Source of the DNA: Ensifer sp. LCM 4579
GTDB taxonomy: Bacteria > Pseudomonadota > Alphaproteobacteria > Rhizobiales > Rhizobiaceae
Assembly (NCBI RefSeq): GCF_001854885.1
Contig: NZ_MDDV01000008.1
Location: 62,001-126,000, forward strand
Direction of reading: 5' to 3'
DNA length: 64,000 nt
Shown here: positions 35,082 through 45,849 of the stretch, piece after piece
How the letters are laid out: each line of letters opens with the position of its first letter
Numbering within the stretch: position 1 is the first letter of the stretch
Made by a program: the position numbers and the translations under genes
Notes under the pieces: generated by a model
What the model saw: only the letters and a program-made list of their open reading frames with translations
The model's database searches: none
Told to the model about the DNA's origin: nothing

Positions 35082-36299
35082 TCACGCCGCCTGATGCCCG
35101 GCCGTCGCGATGTCGCCGTCGACCGCGGTGAGCGCGCGGTTCAGATGCCCGTCGAAGACAAGCTGCTGCTCATCGGCGGCGACGGCGACTTCCGGCATGC
35201 CCTGCAGCCGCACCTGCAGCGATTGCTGCAGGCCCTCCTCCATGCCTTTCTGGAGCAGGTCGAAATAGCGCAAGCCCGGCCCGGTGACGAAGATCGGCAT
35301 CGGCTCGTAAAGACTGATGAGCCGGGAAATGCCGATGCCGAGCGCAAGACCCGCCTGTCGGAAGGCATAGGCGGACATGCGGTGGCCCTGGCGCGCGCCG
35401 GCCGCGATCTTGTCCATCTCCACGAGCGGCACGAATTTCGCGGGTATCGTGTCGGACGGCACCTCGAAGGCCGTGCGCAGGATGCCGTAGAAGCCGGCCG
35501 CCGCCTCGACGCAGCCATGGGCGCCGCAGCGGCAGAGCCCCGCCGAGGCCGCGTGCAGCATATGACCGAAATTCGGTGCGGAGACGTCGAACTCGCCCGA
35601 TCGGCTCCGTCTCGCCAGACCCAGGCCGATGCTGTGGCCGAGCGAGATCGCGGCCAGCGCCCTTAGCGCTCCACCCTTGTTCTCCGCCTGCACCGCAAGC
35701 GCCTGGGCGACGAGCAGGGTCTCGTTGCTGAGCATGATCCGCCCGCGCCATTCGTCGCCGAGCAGGTCCGTAAAATCGAGCTCCTCCTTGCCGAAGACCG
35801 GCGACCAGAGGAGCCGCGCGCCATCGGCCGCGACCAGCCCCTTGCTGCTGATCGAGACGGCAAGCACTTGCTCCCGGGCGATGCCGGAGCGCTCCAGCAG
35901 GCGCTCGAGCGCCGCCGCGAACCGGCGCCCAAAGACGACGGCGCCGGCATGATCCTCGCCGCGCGCCTCGTCAAAACGGTCGAGCAGCACGCCGCCATAA
36001 TCGGCGAGGGAATATTGAACGAGATCGGAGGAAATGCGCACGACGATCACGTAGCCGCAATCGCGTTTCGGCGCGAAGAGCACGCGCGGCCGCCCCCTTC
36101 CCCCCTGGACGTGATGCTCGCTCTTGGCGATCGCGCCGATGCGCTCCAGTTCGGCGGTGATCGCAGAAATCGTCGCCGAGGCAAGGCCGGTCTGCTCGGC
36201 AATTTCCGTGTGGGCGAGCGCGCCCCTGCGGCGGAGCGCCGAAAGCACGAGGGCCGAGTTCTGCTGACGCACGAGTTCGGTGCTGGACTTGGTCAGCAT
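35082..36299 (-). CDS. ROK-family transcriptional repressor, probable xylose regulator
   Basis: A 405-residue ROK repressor. The N-terminal winged helix is at about residues 10-75 (LSALRRRGALAHTEIAEQTG, LASATISAITAELERIGAI). A ROK sugar-binding domain follows, with the zinc-motif cysteines in CRCGAHGCVE. It is divergent from xylF and faces a perfect palindrome in the shared promoter region. By analogy with XylR and FrcR it should repress the transporter until its sugar binds. The start at 36299 follows a GGGGGCGAGG stretch. Confidence 0.87.
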   Translation of the reverse strand: MLTKSSTELVRQQNSALVLSALRRRGALAHTEIAEQTGLASATISAITAELERIGAIAKSEHHVQGGRGRPRVLFAPKRDCGYVIVVRISSDLVQYSLADYGGVLLDRFDEARGEDHAGAVVFGRRFAAALERLLERSGIAREQVLAVSISSKGLVAADGARLLWSPVFGKEELDFTDLLGDEWRGRIMLSNETLLVAQALAVQAENKGGALRALAAISLGHSIGLGLARRSRSGEFDVSAPNFGHMLHAASAGLCRCGAHGCVEAAAGFYGILRTAFEVPSDTIPAKFVPLVEMDKIAAGARQGHRMSAYAFRQAGLALGIGISRLISLYEPMPIFVTGPGLRYFDLLQKGMEEGLQQSLQVRLQGMPEVAVAADEQQLVFDGHLNRALTAVDGDIATAGHQAA

Positions 36300-36421
36300 T
36301 CCTCGCCCCCGCTGGTAGCGCCCGCTTGAAACACATACTCCTCCAAAAGCAGCGGCGACCGCCTGAACAAGAACCCGCATGCCCGGGAGACATGTAGTTT
36401 CGAAGTGCTGAAGTGCCCTTG

Positions 36422-36471
36422 TTGACAGTCTTCCAAAACTCTGACATTTATTTTCTCGACTGTCGAGAAAA
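36422..36471 (+). promoter_or_regulatory. xylF promoter with perfect 21-bp operator
   Basis: TTGACA at 36422-36427 and CATTTA at 36445-36450 (17-bp spacer) form a good sigma-70 promoter towards xylF. Directly downstream, TTTTCTCGAC-T-GTCGAGAAAA (36451-36471) is a perfect inverted repeat. It is AT-flanked like known ROK-family operators and would overlap the transcription start. Confidence 0.75.
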
Positions 36472-36578
36472 AAGCCTGCCCGGCAGTGGCGGCGGTCTTT
36501 CAGGCAGCGATCAAACGGCTCGTCGGATGCGCGCGGGAGGTTCGTGCGCATCAATTCAAAGCCAATGGGAGGCAATAT

Positions 36579-37619
36579 ATGAAATCCGTTTTGAAGCTGA
36601 TGGCGGGTGCCGCCATCATCGCATCCATGCATTCCGCAGCGCTCGCCAAGGACCTCGTCATCGGCGTCTCCTGGTCGAACTTCCAGGAAGAGCGCTGGAA
36701 AACCGACGAGGCCGCCATCAAGGCCGCGCTTGAAGCCTCCGGCGACAAGTACATCTCGGCCGACGCGCAGTCCTCGGCCGCCAAGCAGCTGACCGACATC
36801 GAGTCGCTGATCGCCCAGGGCGCCAATGCGCTGATCGTGCTGGCCCAGGACTCCGACGCGATTGCGCCGGCGATTGAAAAGGCGACTGCCGAGGGCATTC
36901 CGGTCGTCGGCTATGACCGCCTGATCGAAAACCCGGACGCCTTCTACATCACCTTCGACAACAAGGAAGTGGGCCGCATGCAGGCGCGCGAGGTGTTCAA
37001 GGTGAAGCCGGAAGGCAATTACGTCTTCATCAAGGGCTCCTCCTCCGACCCGAACGCCGATTTCCTCTTCGCCGGTCAGATGGAAGTGCTGCAGGAAGCG
37101 GTTGACGCCGGCAAGATCAAGAATGTCGGCGAAGCCTATACCGACGGCTGGAAGCCGGAAAACGCCCAGAAGAACATGGAACAGTTCCTGACCGCCAACG
37201 ACAACAAGGTCGATGCGGTCGTCGCCTCCAACGACGGTACCGCCGGCGGCGCCATCGCCGCGCTTTCCGCCCAGGGCCTTGCCGGCTCCGTTCCGGTTTC
37301 CGGCCAGGACGGCGACCATGCCGCGCTCAACCGCGTCGCCCTCGGCACGCAGACGGTTTCCGTCTGGAAGGATGCCCGCGAACTCGGCAAGAAGGCGGCC
37401 GAGATCGCCGCAACACTCGCCGGCGGCAAGACCATGGACGAGATCGAAGGCGTGCAGACCTTCAACGGCGGCCCGAAGGGCGTCGAGATGAAGTCGGTCT
37501 TCCTCGCGCCGATGCCGATCACCAAGGACAATCTGAACGTCGTCATCGACGCCGGCTGGATTTCCAAGGAAGCCGCCTGCCAGGGCGTTCCTGCCGGCTC
37601 GGTTGCAGCCTGCAACTGA
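36579..37619 (+). CDS. xylF: Xylose-binding periplasmic protein XylF
   Basis: A 346-residue binding protein with signal peptide ([24 protein letters not shown]). It tracks E. coli XylF through [69 protein letters not shown] and VSGQDGD. It should deliver xylose or a related sugar to XylH/XylG. The ATG follows GGGAGG. It lies 60 kb-scale distant from no other xyl gene visible here; xylose isomerase and kinase are not in the window. Confidence 0.9.
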   Translation: MKSVLKLMAGAAIIASMHSAALAKDLVIGVSWSNFQEERWKTDEAAIKAALEASGDKYISADAQSSAAKQLTDIESLIAQGANALIVLAQDSDAIAPAIEKATAEGIPVVGYDRLIENPDAFYITFDNKEVGRMQAREVFKVKPEGNYVFIKGSSSDPNADFLFAGQMEVLQEAVDAGKIKNVGEAYTDGWKPENAQKNMEQFLTANDNKVDAVVASNDGTAGGAIAALSAQGLAGSVPVSGQDGDHAALNRVALGTQTVSVWKDARELGKKAAEIAATLAGGKTMDEIEGVQTFNGGPKGVEMKSVFLAPMPITKDNLNVVIDAGWISKEAACQGVPAGSVAACN

Positions 37620-37642
37620 CGGCCCTTGCATTGACCTCATCG

Positions 37643-37670
37643 ACGCCGCAGCGGCAGACCGTTGCGGCGT
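37643..37670 (+). other. Stem-loop after xylF
   Basis: ACGCCGCA pairs with TGCGGCGT around 12 bases, 24 bp after the xylF stop and followed by a short T-stretch. It could act as a leaky terminator or mRNA-stabilising structure between xylF and xylH. Confidence 0.5.
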
Positions 37671-37730
37671 TTGCTTAAGGTCCGATCGCTCTTGTCTTGC
37701 GCGGTGCTATGATGGCGGAAACGCCGGCGG

Positions 37731-37775
37731 CGCCGCGACTTATCAGACGCGCAAGAGTCGCTGCAGCACTTTTGA
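37731..37775. repeat. Palindromic intergenic repeat, copy 2
   Basis: Resembles 12581-12630: CGCCGCGACT, TATC loop, AGACGCGCAA, then GTCGCTGCAGCACTTTTGA. The inner stem has one mismatch. It lies in the xylF-xylH spacer. Confidence 0.65.
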
Positions 37776-37866
37776 TTTTCCGCCTGTCTTCGTCCTCGAA
37801 CTCGACGAGGCAGACAGGCAGCCGAAGCGACCCGCGTGAAAGCAGAACAAGTGGGGGACGGCGTCC

Positions 37867-39180
37867 ATGGCCGACACGACGAATACCGCACATTTCAATC
37901 GCGCCCGCAGCGCCACCGAAAGCCCGGTGAAGCGCTTCTTCCGCGCCACCGAAATCGACACACGCCTGCTCGGCATGGTCGGCGCGATGCTGATCATCTG
38001 GCTCGGCTTTGACATGCTCTCCGGCGGCCTCTTCCTGACGCCGCGCAACCTCTGGAACCTTTCCGTCCAGACTGCCTCGATCGCCGTCATGGCGACCGGC
38101 ATGGTGCTTGTCATCGTTACGCGCAACATCGATCTGTCGGTCGGCTCGATCCTCGGCTTCGTCGGCATGATCATGGGCGTGCTGCAGGCGGAAATGCTGC
38201 CGCAACTGCTCGGCTTCAATCATCCGGCCACCTGGGTGATCACGCTTCTCGCCGGCCTCGCCCTCGGCGCATCGATCGGCGCGCTGCACGGCATGATCAT
38301 CGCCTTTCTGAACGTGCCGTCCTTCATCGTCACGCTCGGCGGCCTGCTCGTCTGGCGCGGCGCCACCTGGTTCGTGACCAGCGGCCGCACCGTCGCACCG
38401 ATGGACGCAACCTTCCGCCTGATGGGCGGCGGCACCGCCGGCTCGATCGGCGCGACCGCGAGCTGGATCGTCGGCGTCATCGCCTGCGTGGCGATCGTCG
38501 CCAGCATCCTGCACTCGCGCCGGCAGCGCAAACGCTTCGGCTTCCCGCTTCGTCCGGTCTGGGCCGAGTATTTTCTCTCCGTGGTCGGCTGTGCCCTCGT
38601 GCTCGGCGCGGTGGCCATCGTCAACAGCTATCCCTGGCCGGTCAATATCGCCCGCCGCTACGCGGAGGCGAACAGCCTAGCCTGGCCCGACGGCGGTCTC
38701 TTCATCGCCCATGGCATCGCCGTTCCGGTGCTGATCGCGATCGTCATCGGCATCATCATGACCTTCATCGCGACGCGCCTGCGCTTCGGCCGCTACGTCT
38801 TCGCGATCGGCGGCAATCCGGAAGCGGCCGAGCTCGCCGGCATCAAGACGCGCTGGGTCACCGTCCGCATCTTCGCGCTGATGGGCATGCTCTGCGCCGT
38901 CGCCGCCGCGATCTCGACGGCACGTCTCAACGCCGCCACCAATGCGCAAGGCGAGCTCGACGAGCTCTACACGATCGCGGCGGCCGTCATCGGCGGCACC
39001 TCGCTTGCCGGCGGCATGGGCACGATCGCCGGCGCCATGCTCGGCGCGCTCGTCATGCAGTCGCTGCAGTCTGGCATGGTTCTGGTCGGCATCGACAGTC
39101 CGCTGCAGCGCATCGTCGTCGGCGTCGTGCTCGTCACCGCCGTCTGGCTCGACACCGTCTACCGCGCCCGCGCCAAGTAA
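37867..39180 (+). CDS. xylH: Xylose-type ABC transporter permease XylH
   Basis: A 437-residue permease with about ten membrane helices and the family signature [17 protein letters not shown]. The C-terminal [20 protein letters not shown] is conserved. It has the larger size of XylH compared with RbsC. The start follows GGGGGAC. It is followed after 11 bp by the ATPase gene. Confidence 0.92.
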   Translation: MADTTNTAHFNRARSATESPVKRFFRATEIDTRLLGMVGAMLIIWLGFDMLSGGLFLTPRNLWNLSVQTASIAVMATGMVLVIVTRNIDLSVGSILGFVGMIMGVLQAEMLPQLLGFNHPATWVITLLAGLALGASIGALHGMIIAFLNVPSFIVTLGGLLVWRGATWFVTSGRTVAPMDATFRLMGGGTAGSIGATASWIVGVIACVAIVASILHSRRQRKRFGFPLRPVWAEYFLSVVGCALVLGAVAIVNSYPWPVNIARRYAEANSLAWPDGGLFIAHGIAVPVLIAIVIGIIMTFIATRLRFGRYVFAIGGNPEAAELAGIKTRWVTVRIFALMGMLCAVAAAISTARLNAATNAQGELDELYTIAAAVIGGTSLAGGMGTIAGAMLGALVMQSLQSGMVLVGIDSPLQRIVVGVVLVTAVWLDTVYRARAK

Positions 39181-39191
39181 GGAGTTCGAAC

Positions 39192-39977
<786 letters not shown>

Positions 39978-40000
39978 CTTTCGAACGCCCAAGCATCTCG

Positions 40001-40029
40001 ATGCCGCATCCCCGAGGATGCGGCATTTT
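40001..40029 (+). terminator. Intrinsic terminator of xylFHG
   Basis: ATGCCGCATCC and GGATGCGGCAT form a perfect 11-bp stem with a 4-base loop, followed by TTT, 24 bp after the xylG stop. Confidence 0.88.
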
Positions 40030-40191
40030 CCTTGGGGCAATGACCTGCCGCGAGCGATGCACGGCGAACACGGCGCGGCGGGCGAAATCGAATTTCCCCA
40101 AAATCTCCTGCAATTGGCCATTGAAGCGCGGCGCAAGCTAGGCTAAGAACCGCTTCACAGCCTGCTTCGGCGGCCTTGGCCGCCAACGGAT

Positions 40192-40268
40192 GCACCCGTA
40201 GCTCAGCTGGATAGAGTGTTGGATTCCGATTCCAAAGGTCACAGGTTCGAATCCTGTCGGGTGCGCCA
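40192..40268 (+). tRNA. tRNA-Arg (anticodon CCG)
   Basis: A 77-nt cloverleaf: acceptor arms GCACCCG/CGGGTGC, D-arm with AGCTCAGCTGGATAGAG, anticodon stem TTGGA/TCCAA with loop TTCCGAT (anticodon CCG), T-loop GGTTCGAATCC, and an encoded CCA end. Its 3' end directly abuts the variable island that holds the Avs-like gene. Confidence 0.97.
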
Positions 40269-40308
40269 CTGAACCGATTATCGCACAAGTTCCTAGCGCA
40301 TGATGGCC

Positions 40309-43300
40309 CTATTCAGGAACCGCGTCGAATAGCTCTTGAAGCTGATCGCTTGAGGGGTCATGTCGGTGGAAAAGATCCTCCCTGGAGAAGCCATCACCCT
40401 GAAGCCGATAGACCGAGGTAAACGAACGCGTGCCGCCGTAACCCCGGCCGTGAGAACGGCCGCCATGCACGCTCTTCTCACCGGAAATTATCCAAATCGG
40501 CACAAGGCTTTCTCGTTTGAGGAAATCCAGGAAAACAGCTTCATCCACCAACGCAGCACTGGGCCCAAGTTCCCGTGTCGATGGATCGAAGAAGCAGAGG
40601 TTACCAGCCCGATCAGAGTATGTGAGTTCCTTGCCGTTGGACAAGCCAAGGCCCAAGCCACGCATGAGCCCAGGAGCGGGGATGTAAAAACTCAAACTGT
40701 CTGCAAGGGAAAAATCGTAGCCGCCACGCTCAGCACCATATCTGGATACAGTCGGTTGGGTCTGAGTTGGCAAACCATGCCATTCGTCCGGTGGAACCCA
40801 ATGCTCGATACCCGCATAAACCGGATGCCATGGGTATTCCCCGAGGTAGCCACGCCAAGGAATCTCCAATTCCGGCAAATCTCGGTTGCTCCAGCCGCGG
40901 CCAGATAGACGCTGAGCTATCGCATCTGCATCGGTGGAGCGCACAAGTAGGCTTTTGAGCGAAAACCACGTCTTGCGCTCCATCTCCTTGTCGCCACGAC
41001 GAACACCCCATTGATACCAGGCTGCGAATTCATCCAGAACGAGCCAGCGTCGGCCCGTGCTTGGGTCCTTAACCCGGATCAACGTTTCGTCATTGACAAA
41101 ATCGTCATTGCTATCGAGCCATGCGAGCCTCGTGGCCGGAGGCGCGGATTTCATTCGCACCGTTGCGGGCATCCACCAAGTTCGATCCCATGAGCGCCAC
41201 CCGTCGCCATTTGACCGTTCCACCAGAAGAGAAGGATCAATATCGCGCCCGCGCGTACCCCATGGTCCGTCAAACACCTGGAGTACATCGTTGAAATGTT
41301 CCCTGTAGGCAAGGTGGTCGGCCATACGAGCCGTCAGCTCGTGCACTGCGATCCACTGGTATTTTTTCCCGATCCGTTCAATCCGGTGCTCCATTCTGCC
41401 GGATGAACCAAGATTCCTCTCTAGCGCGGCAAAGCGTTGCGGCGTCCACCCAAGGTCGTGCGCCCGCTTGCATACCCATCGGCGCATGGCGAGAGTATCC
41501 GGCCTTGGCGGCCATAAGTGACCGCGGCGGGAGAAGGTCCCCGCGTATACGTACGACTGCCCGTAAAGCTGATAGTCCTTCCAATCGTCCTCCGACATCA
41601 GGCTGCGCAGCTTCTTCTCCGCACTTATCAGCTTGCGTTCAAGTTTCTCCCATTCGACCTCGGCCGGTTCTTTGGCGGGTTTTGGCGCCTTTTTTCGGCC
41701 AGGCTCAACCACGACGAATTCAATACGTAGGGGCCGGTCTTTCTGTGAAATACGCAGTAGCTCCGCTGCTTCCAACACCTTGGTAAGCCGCTTTGCGGCT
41801 CCAGGATTTTTGGTGGCAAGTTCTTCTTGCCAGGATCTAAAAAGAGAGTCGCGATCACTGCCGGCACACTCAATTCCAAATGCCGTCCAGCCGCCAACGG
41901 AGGAGTCGATCACATACCTTGCGAAATCTCCGTCATGGACGGTCGAGCTCACGATGCTGTCAGTATAGCGCCCGCTCGGATAATCTTGCTTGTAGGCTTC
42001 AACCATTTCGGAAGAGACCTCCTCTAGGGGCCAGGCGCTCTGATACGGAGGGCGGACTTTCACTAGGTCCACTCCCGCTGGCAGCGCACCATAATGTGCC
42101 GCTAGCTCGATAATTCCGCGTGCATGATCTCGGATGAGAGTGTGAACGGGCGGTTTGCCGTCTGCAAAGACAGTTTCCCAAACATTCGCTGCGAGCTCCG
42201 GTAGCGCCGCTCTGTCAATGCCCTGCAGCGCCGCGCCATAAGCAGCAGCGAGCAGGCGGTCTACAACATATGGATCGTTGACGGAAACGAACTCACGAAT
42301 AAGCCGGGCAGCTATTCCAAGCCGAGGCGCGAATAATGTCGACAATGCTTTCGTTGCGCGATCGCGGACGGCGCGATGGCTCGTCGTGAAAAGCCAGCTT
42401 AGCGCGATCGCCGCCAATTCTGCACGCTGCTCTTCAATCGGGTGGAAGCCGTTTTGTAGCGTCCAGGCGATGAGGGTCTCTATGGGGCTATCATCCGTCT
42501 CGCCTTCGTCAATAATCCGCACCGACCAGAAGCTATCGCGTTCAGGCATCGACATTGCCCTAAGGCGGCGGTCAAGGAAACGCGCATTAAACTGATTTTC
42601 CGGTTCGGTAGCGATGGCGATCAGCGTGCGCAGTAACTCGTTCTCGCCGGTATACTTCGACGCGGCTTCAAGCAGTTCGAGAGTCCGTTTTGTGAAATAC
42701 TGCTGTTTCCGCCAAAGCAGACTGCCTAAAAATGCGTTGTTAAGTAGCCAAATATTGCCATGTTTGCCCGAGGATATAAGGTCGGGTAGCTCATGCCCGC
42801 AGCGTTCAGGAAGCTGAGTTGCGAGGGCTTCGATTATTCCTGCACGTTCGTAGGCGCGATCATTAGTGACAACATCGGCAAGCGGTGTACCCTCCGCGAA
42901 AGAAGTGGAAGGATTGGATAGATCGAGATGTCGATCTATCAGCAGCGTAGCGATGCGATGGTCACTATAGCGCTCGAAAGTGAACCGTACCGTCTCCGCT
43001 AAGTTCCTATCCTCATCCATGACGGGTTCGATCGCGACCACTCCCTCGCTTTCGAGCTGAGTCAGCAGGCTTTTTTCTACCGTCCCATCCGGCGGAAGCA
43101 ATTTGTCGAGTATCTCTATTGCTGTCCCTAAATCCGTGTAGCCCCGGTAGCCGTCATCGAAGGCGGCAGCGAGCCCTGTCAAAGCCTGGGCAACGATCTT
43201 GCGTCGCCGGTCGAGTTTTAACCGGGCCTCGATGATCCTTGCGATTGCATCGCTATAAAATTCGAATATCTCGGTGACGCCGGTTAGTCCTCGCGGCAAT

Positions 43301-44904
43301 TCCCTGCGGCCTTCATTTTGGAGATAATCGCAGCAGGTCTTGAGAAACAGAGGGTTATAAAACTCTGGTATAAGATTAGGCGCCGCCATCCGAATGATGC
43401 CACGCCGATCGAGATATTCATTCGCGGCATCTGGTCGTCCAGAAAACCCCCGGTGTTCGATATGCTGAAGGCCGCTGAACGCCTGGTCGTCGGGTACGAT
43501 GTAGGGCAAGTATGTTGTCCTGCAGGACAATGCGATTCCTACATTCGGAAATCCTTCAATTGATTGAAGAAAGGCGGCTATCCGAGGCGCCCAGAGATCA
43601 ATGCCATGACGCTCATTGATTGCATCGATAAATAGGACAGCGCGTACGCCGGCCGCCTGCGCGGCAGAGTCAAGTGCGCCTAGCAACTCATCGGTTGACC
43701 TGCCCTGAAGACCTAATGCCGCAATGATCTGAGACCAGGGGTCTGCCTCAACTAACGAGCTTCCCAGAACGAGAAGGGCGGGCAACTCGCGTTCGATCTG
43801 ATGTTGAACGGCATCCCCAAACAAATGGGATTTTCCTACACCGGCCTCTCCAGACACGAGGAGGCGCCGACTATTGACGACGGTCCAACGATCGCTCCTT
43901 ATCGCCTCAAGCACTTCATCGAGTGCGTCGCTTAGCTGGTAAAGGGTGTGTTCGGTATATCTTTGCCGGTCGCGCTTCTCGTCCGCCTTCTGTTCCAACT
44001 CCCAAAATACGCGCGCCGCTTCATTTCCAGCGCGCCGCAAATTGCTGACCCGCTCCAGGAGTAGCTCAAGCGGGAACATATAGTCCGGGTCTGAGGACAT
44101 TGTGCTGAATACTTCGTTCAGCAACCGTAATCCTGCAGAAATGCCTTCAATTTGCCTTTCCAGAAGATTTCCGTCATCGAAGCGTGCCAACTGATCAATG
44201 ACGCGATATCCGCGCTCGTTGAGCTTAAGTGACCACTCTTCGATTTCTGACATCAGCGAAGGATCGCGACAAAACTGCTGGATCGTTCGCCGGATTGGCA
44301 AGTCAATGTTGGTTTCAGGCGTGTAGCGGGCGCCGAGTGCTGCGCGCGCCATCTCAAAGCGCTGTCGAAACCAGAGAGGCGTCAGGATGGTTTCATCGAA
44401 CCAAAATACTGCACGGCCACGGTACAGGGGCATATTCCTGCTGAGCCGTTCAGTAAGCTGACTGGCTCCCCATAACTCAAACTCGAGAGATCGCCCCGTC
44501 TTCGCCGCCTCCCCTTTCCAGCGCGCTGTCCACGCCTCCCATCGCTGCAATTCCGTCTGCTTTTTTCCAATCCTGGCATCCTTCAGGTCAAACGGCAGAG
44601 CCACTATGAAACGGTTCAGTCGAGGATGCTTTTCCAGTGCTTGCTCAATTGATTTATCGAGCTGCCCGATTTGGGCGGCACCGAGGCCGAAGAAATACTT
44701 GGCTTGCCAGCCGGTTTCGGTCCTGTCCGGCCGACGGACGAAGCATTCCACGCCGCCATCGGCGCCAATGCCCTTGCGATGGAAGACTGCCGCAGGTTCG
44801 TGCGGTTCCAGCGACGCAAGCTGGCACACGAGCTCCTCAAAACCTCTGTCACGGCTCCCTCCATAGGGACGGATGCGCGCATAATCTATTTCAGTCTTCA
44901 CCAT
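40309..44904 (-). CDS. Giant STAND-type NTPase with N-terminal nuclease-like domain (Avs-like)
   Basis: A 1531-residue protein. Residues ~1-170 resemble a PD-(D/E)XK restriction-type nuclease: RGFEELVCQLA helix, GADGGVECF (Asp49, Glu53) and GWQAKYF (Gln67-x-Lys69). A P-loop ATPase follows with SGEAGVGKSH (Walker A, ~351-360) and VLFIDAINE (Walker B, ~423-431). About 1000 further residues appear helical and repeat-like, with a distinct aromatic-rich C-terminus. Nuclease-STAND-sensor order is that of Avs antiphage proteins, whose C-terminal part recognises phage proteins. Codon use looks less GC-biased than in the neighbours. The ATG at 44904 is preferred over a GTG at 44940; neither has a strong ribosome-binding site. 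The Avs subtype cannot be assigned. Confidence 0.75.
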   Translation of the reverse strand: MVKTEIDYARIRPYGGSRDRGFEELVCQLASLEPHEPAAVFHRKGIGADGGVECFVRRPDRTETGWQAKYFFGLGAAQIGQLDKSIEQALEKHPRLNRFIVALPFDLKDARIGKKQTELQRWEAWTARWKGEAAKTGRSLEFELWGASQLTERLSRNMPLYRGRAVFWFDETILTPLWFRQRFEMARAALGARYTPETNIDLPIRRTIQQFCRDPSLMSEIEEWSLKLNERGYRVIDQLARFDDGNLLERQIEGISAGLRLLNEVFSTMSSDPDYMFPLELLLERVSNLRRAGNEAARVFWELEQKADEKRDRQRYTEHTLYQLSDALDEVLEAIRSDRWTVVNSRRLLVSGEAGVGKSHLFGDAVQHQIERELPALLVLGSSLVEADPWSQIIAALGLQGRSTDELLGALDSAAQAAGVRAVLFIDAINERHGIDLWAPRIAAFLQSIEGFPNVGIALSCRTTYLPYIVPDDQAFSGLQHIEHRGFSGRPDAANEYLDRRGIIRMAAPNLIPEFYNPLFLKTCCDYLQNEGRRELPRGLTGVTEIFEFYSDAIARIIEARLKLDRRRKIVAQALTGLAAAFDDGYRGYTDLGTAIEILDKLLPPDGTVEKSLLTQLESEGVVAIEPVMDEDRNLAETVRFTFERYSDHRIATLLIDRHLDLSNPSTSFAEGTPLADVVTNDRAYERAGIIEALATQLPERCGHELPDLISSGKHGNIWLLNNAFLGSLLWRKQQYFTKRTLELLEAASKYTGENELLRTLIAIATEPENQFNARFLDRRLRAMSMPERDSFWSVRIIDEGETDDSPIETLIAWTLQNGFHPIEEQRAELAAIALSWLFTTSHRAVRDRATKALSTLFAPRLGIAARLIREFVSVNDPYVVDRLLAAAYGAALQGIDRAALPELAANVWETVFADGKPPVHTLIRDHARGIIELAAHYGALPAGVDLVKVRPPYQSAWPLEEVSSEMVEAYKQDYPSGRYTDSIVSSTVHDGDFARYVIDSSVGGWTAFGIECAGSDRDSLFRSWQEELATKNPGAAKRLTKVLEAAELLRISQKDRPLRIEFVVVEPGRKKAPKPAKEPAEVEWEKLERKLISAEKKLRSLMSEDDWKDYQLYGQSYVYAGTFSRRGHLWPPRPDTLAMRRWVCKRAHDLGWTPQRFAALERNLGSSGRMEHRIERIGKKYQWIAVHELTARMADHLAYREHFNDVLQVFDGPWGTRGRDIDPSLLVERSNGDGWRSWDRTWWMPATVRMKSAPPATRLAWLDSNDDFVNDETLIRVKDPSTGRRWLVLDEFAAWYQWGVRRGDKEMERKTWFSLKSLLVRSTDADAIAQRLSGRGWSNRDLPELEIPWRGYLGEYPWHPVYAGIEHWVPPDEWHGLPTQTQPTVSRYGAERGGYDFSLADSLSFYIPAPGLMRGLGLGLSNGKELTYSDRAGNLCFFDPSTRELGPSAALVDEAVFLDFLKRESLVPIWIISGEKSVHGGRSHGRGYGGTRSFTSVYRLQGDGFSREDLFHRHDPSSDQLQELFDAVPE

Positions 44905-45045
44905 CGTATGAGCATCATCTTTGGCTGTGGCGCATTCCACGAAATTTGAGGTCGGTTGCCGCGATATGTACCGGTTTGCTGAGGGCCATTTGGATTAAAT
45001 TATGCGGCCAATCCTGTGCTGTCAAAAGCTCGGAAGGACGAATTC

Positions 45046-45075
45046 TTGACGTTTCATGATACTTCTTGATATCCT
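45046..45075 (+). promoter_or_regulatory. Promoter of the toxin-antitoxin pair
   Basis: TTGACG and TATCCT are separated by 18 bp, 25 bp upstream of the antitoxin start. The -10 overlaps a GATATC palindrome that the antitoxin might bind. Confidence 0.5.
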
Positions 45076-45099
45076 GAGCGCAGCGAAATGGAGGCCTGC

Positions 45100-45330
45100 A
45101 TGCCATCGTCCACCCGTGAAAAGTTTGCAACGCAGGTCGATTCCGAGCTTCTCGCGGCGGTTCGCGACCTAGCGCGGAGCGAGGGCCGGCAGCTTCAGGC
45201 GCTCATGGACGAGGCGCTGGCGGACTTGATCGAGAAGCGCAGGCAGGCAAAGCCGCGCGCTCATGTGATGGCCGTCTATCAGGCGAGCCACGAAAAGTAC
45301 GGAGAACTTTACAAGAAACTCGCTAAATGA
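45100..45330 (+). CDS. Antitoxin partner of Doc-family toxin
   Basis: A 76-residue protein. The N-terminal half (FATQVDSELLAAVRDLARSE, LQALMDEALADLIEKR) reads as a ribbon-helix-helix DNA-binding domain; the C-terminal tail (HVMAVYQASHEKYGELYKKL) should wrap the toxin. The ATG at 45100 follows GGAGG embedded in an upstream ATG at 45088. Its stop overlaps the Doc start by four bases (ATGA). It probably neutralises the toxin and autorepresses the operon. Confidence 0.82.
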   Translation: MPSSTREKFATQVDSELLAAVRDLARSEGRQLQALMDEALADLIEKRRQAKPRAHVMAVYQASHEKYGELYKKLAK

Positions 45331-45701
45331 CGGACTACCTGACCGTCATCGAAGTGCTCGCGATCCATGCCGACCAGATCGAACGCTACGGCGGGGCGCA
45401 AGGATTGCATGACGCGGGCCTGCTGGAGGCGGCGCTGTTCCGCCCGCAGACCGGCTATTATGCCGACCTCATCGAGCAAGCGGCAGCGCTTTGGGAAAGT
45501 CTGACCAACAATCACGCCTTCGTCGACGGCAATAAGCGGATCGGCTTTGCCGTGACCTATACCTTTCTCGCTATCAACGGCTTGCGGATTACCGCGGATG
45601 CCGATGAGACCTATGCGTTCATCAGCGAGAATCTGAGCAAGGGGAGCTTTGAATTCGCGGTGATTGCGGCATCGCTGCGAGAGCATACCAATCAGATTTG
45701 A
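45327..45701 (+). CDS. doc: Doc/Fic-family death-on-curing toxin
   Basis: A 124-residue Fic-fold protein with the catalytic motif NHAFVDGNKRIGFA and the upstream helix GLLEAALFRPQ. Doc toxins phosphorylate elongation factor Tu and stop translation; related Fic enzymes transfer AMP. Length and the preceding antitoxin match the Phd/Doc-type layout. It lies beside the Avs-like gene and divergent from it. Confidence 0.9.
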   Translation: MTDYLTVIEVLAIHADQIERYGGAQGLHDAGLLEAALFRPQTGYYADLIEQAAALWESLTNNHAFVDGNKRIGFAVTYTFLAINGLRITADADETYAFISENLSKGSFEFAVIAASLREHTNQI

Positions 45702-45849
45702 GCGGAGTGCGGTCTCCCGCGAAACGTAAGAGGATCGACGGAGGGCGCCTCTCATGCAGCGAGAACTGGTTGCAGCATAGCTTCACCGGGGGCAGGTTGC
45801 TGGCATCAGGCGGCTTTCTGTAGATTGAAACAACACCTGTGGATCGATC

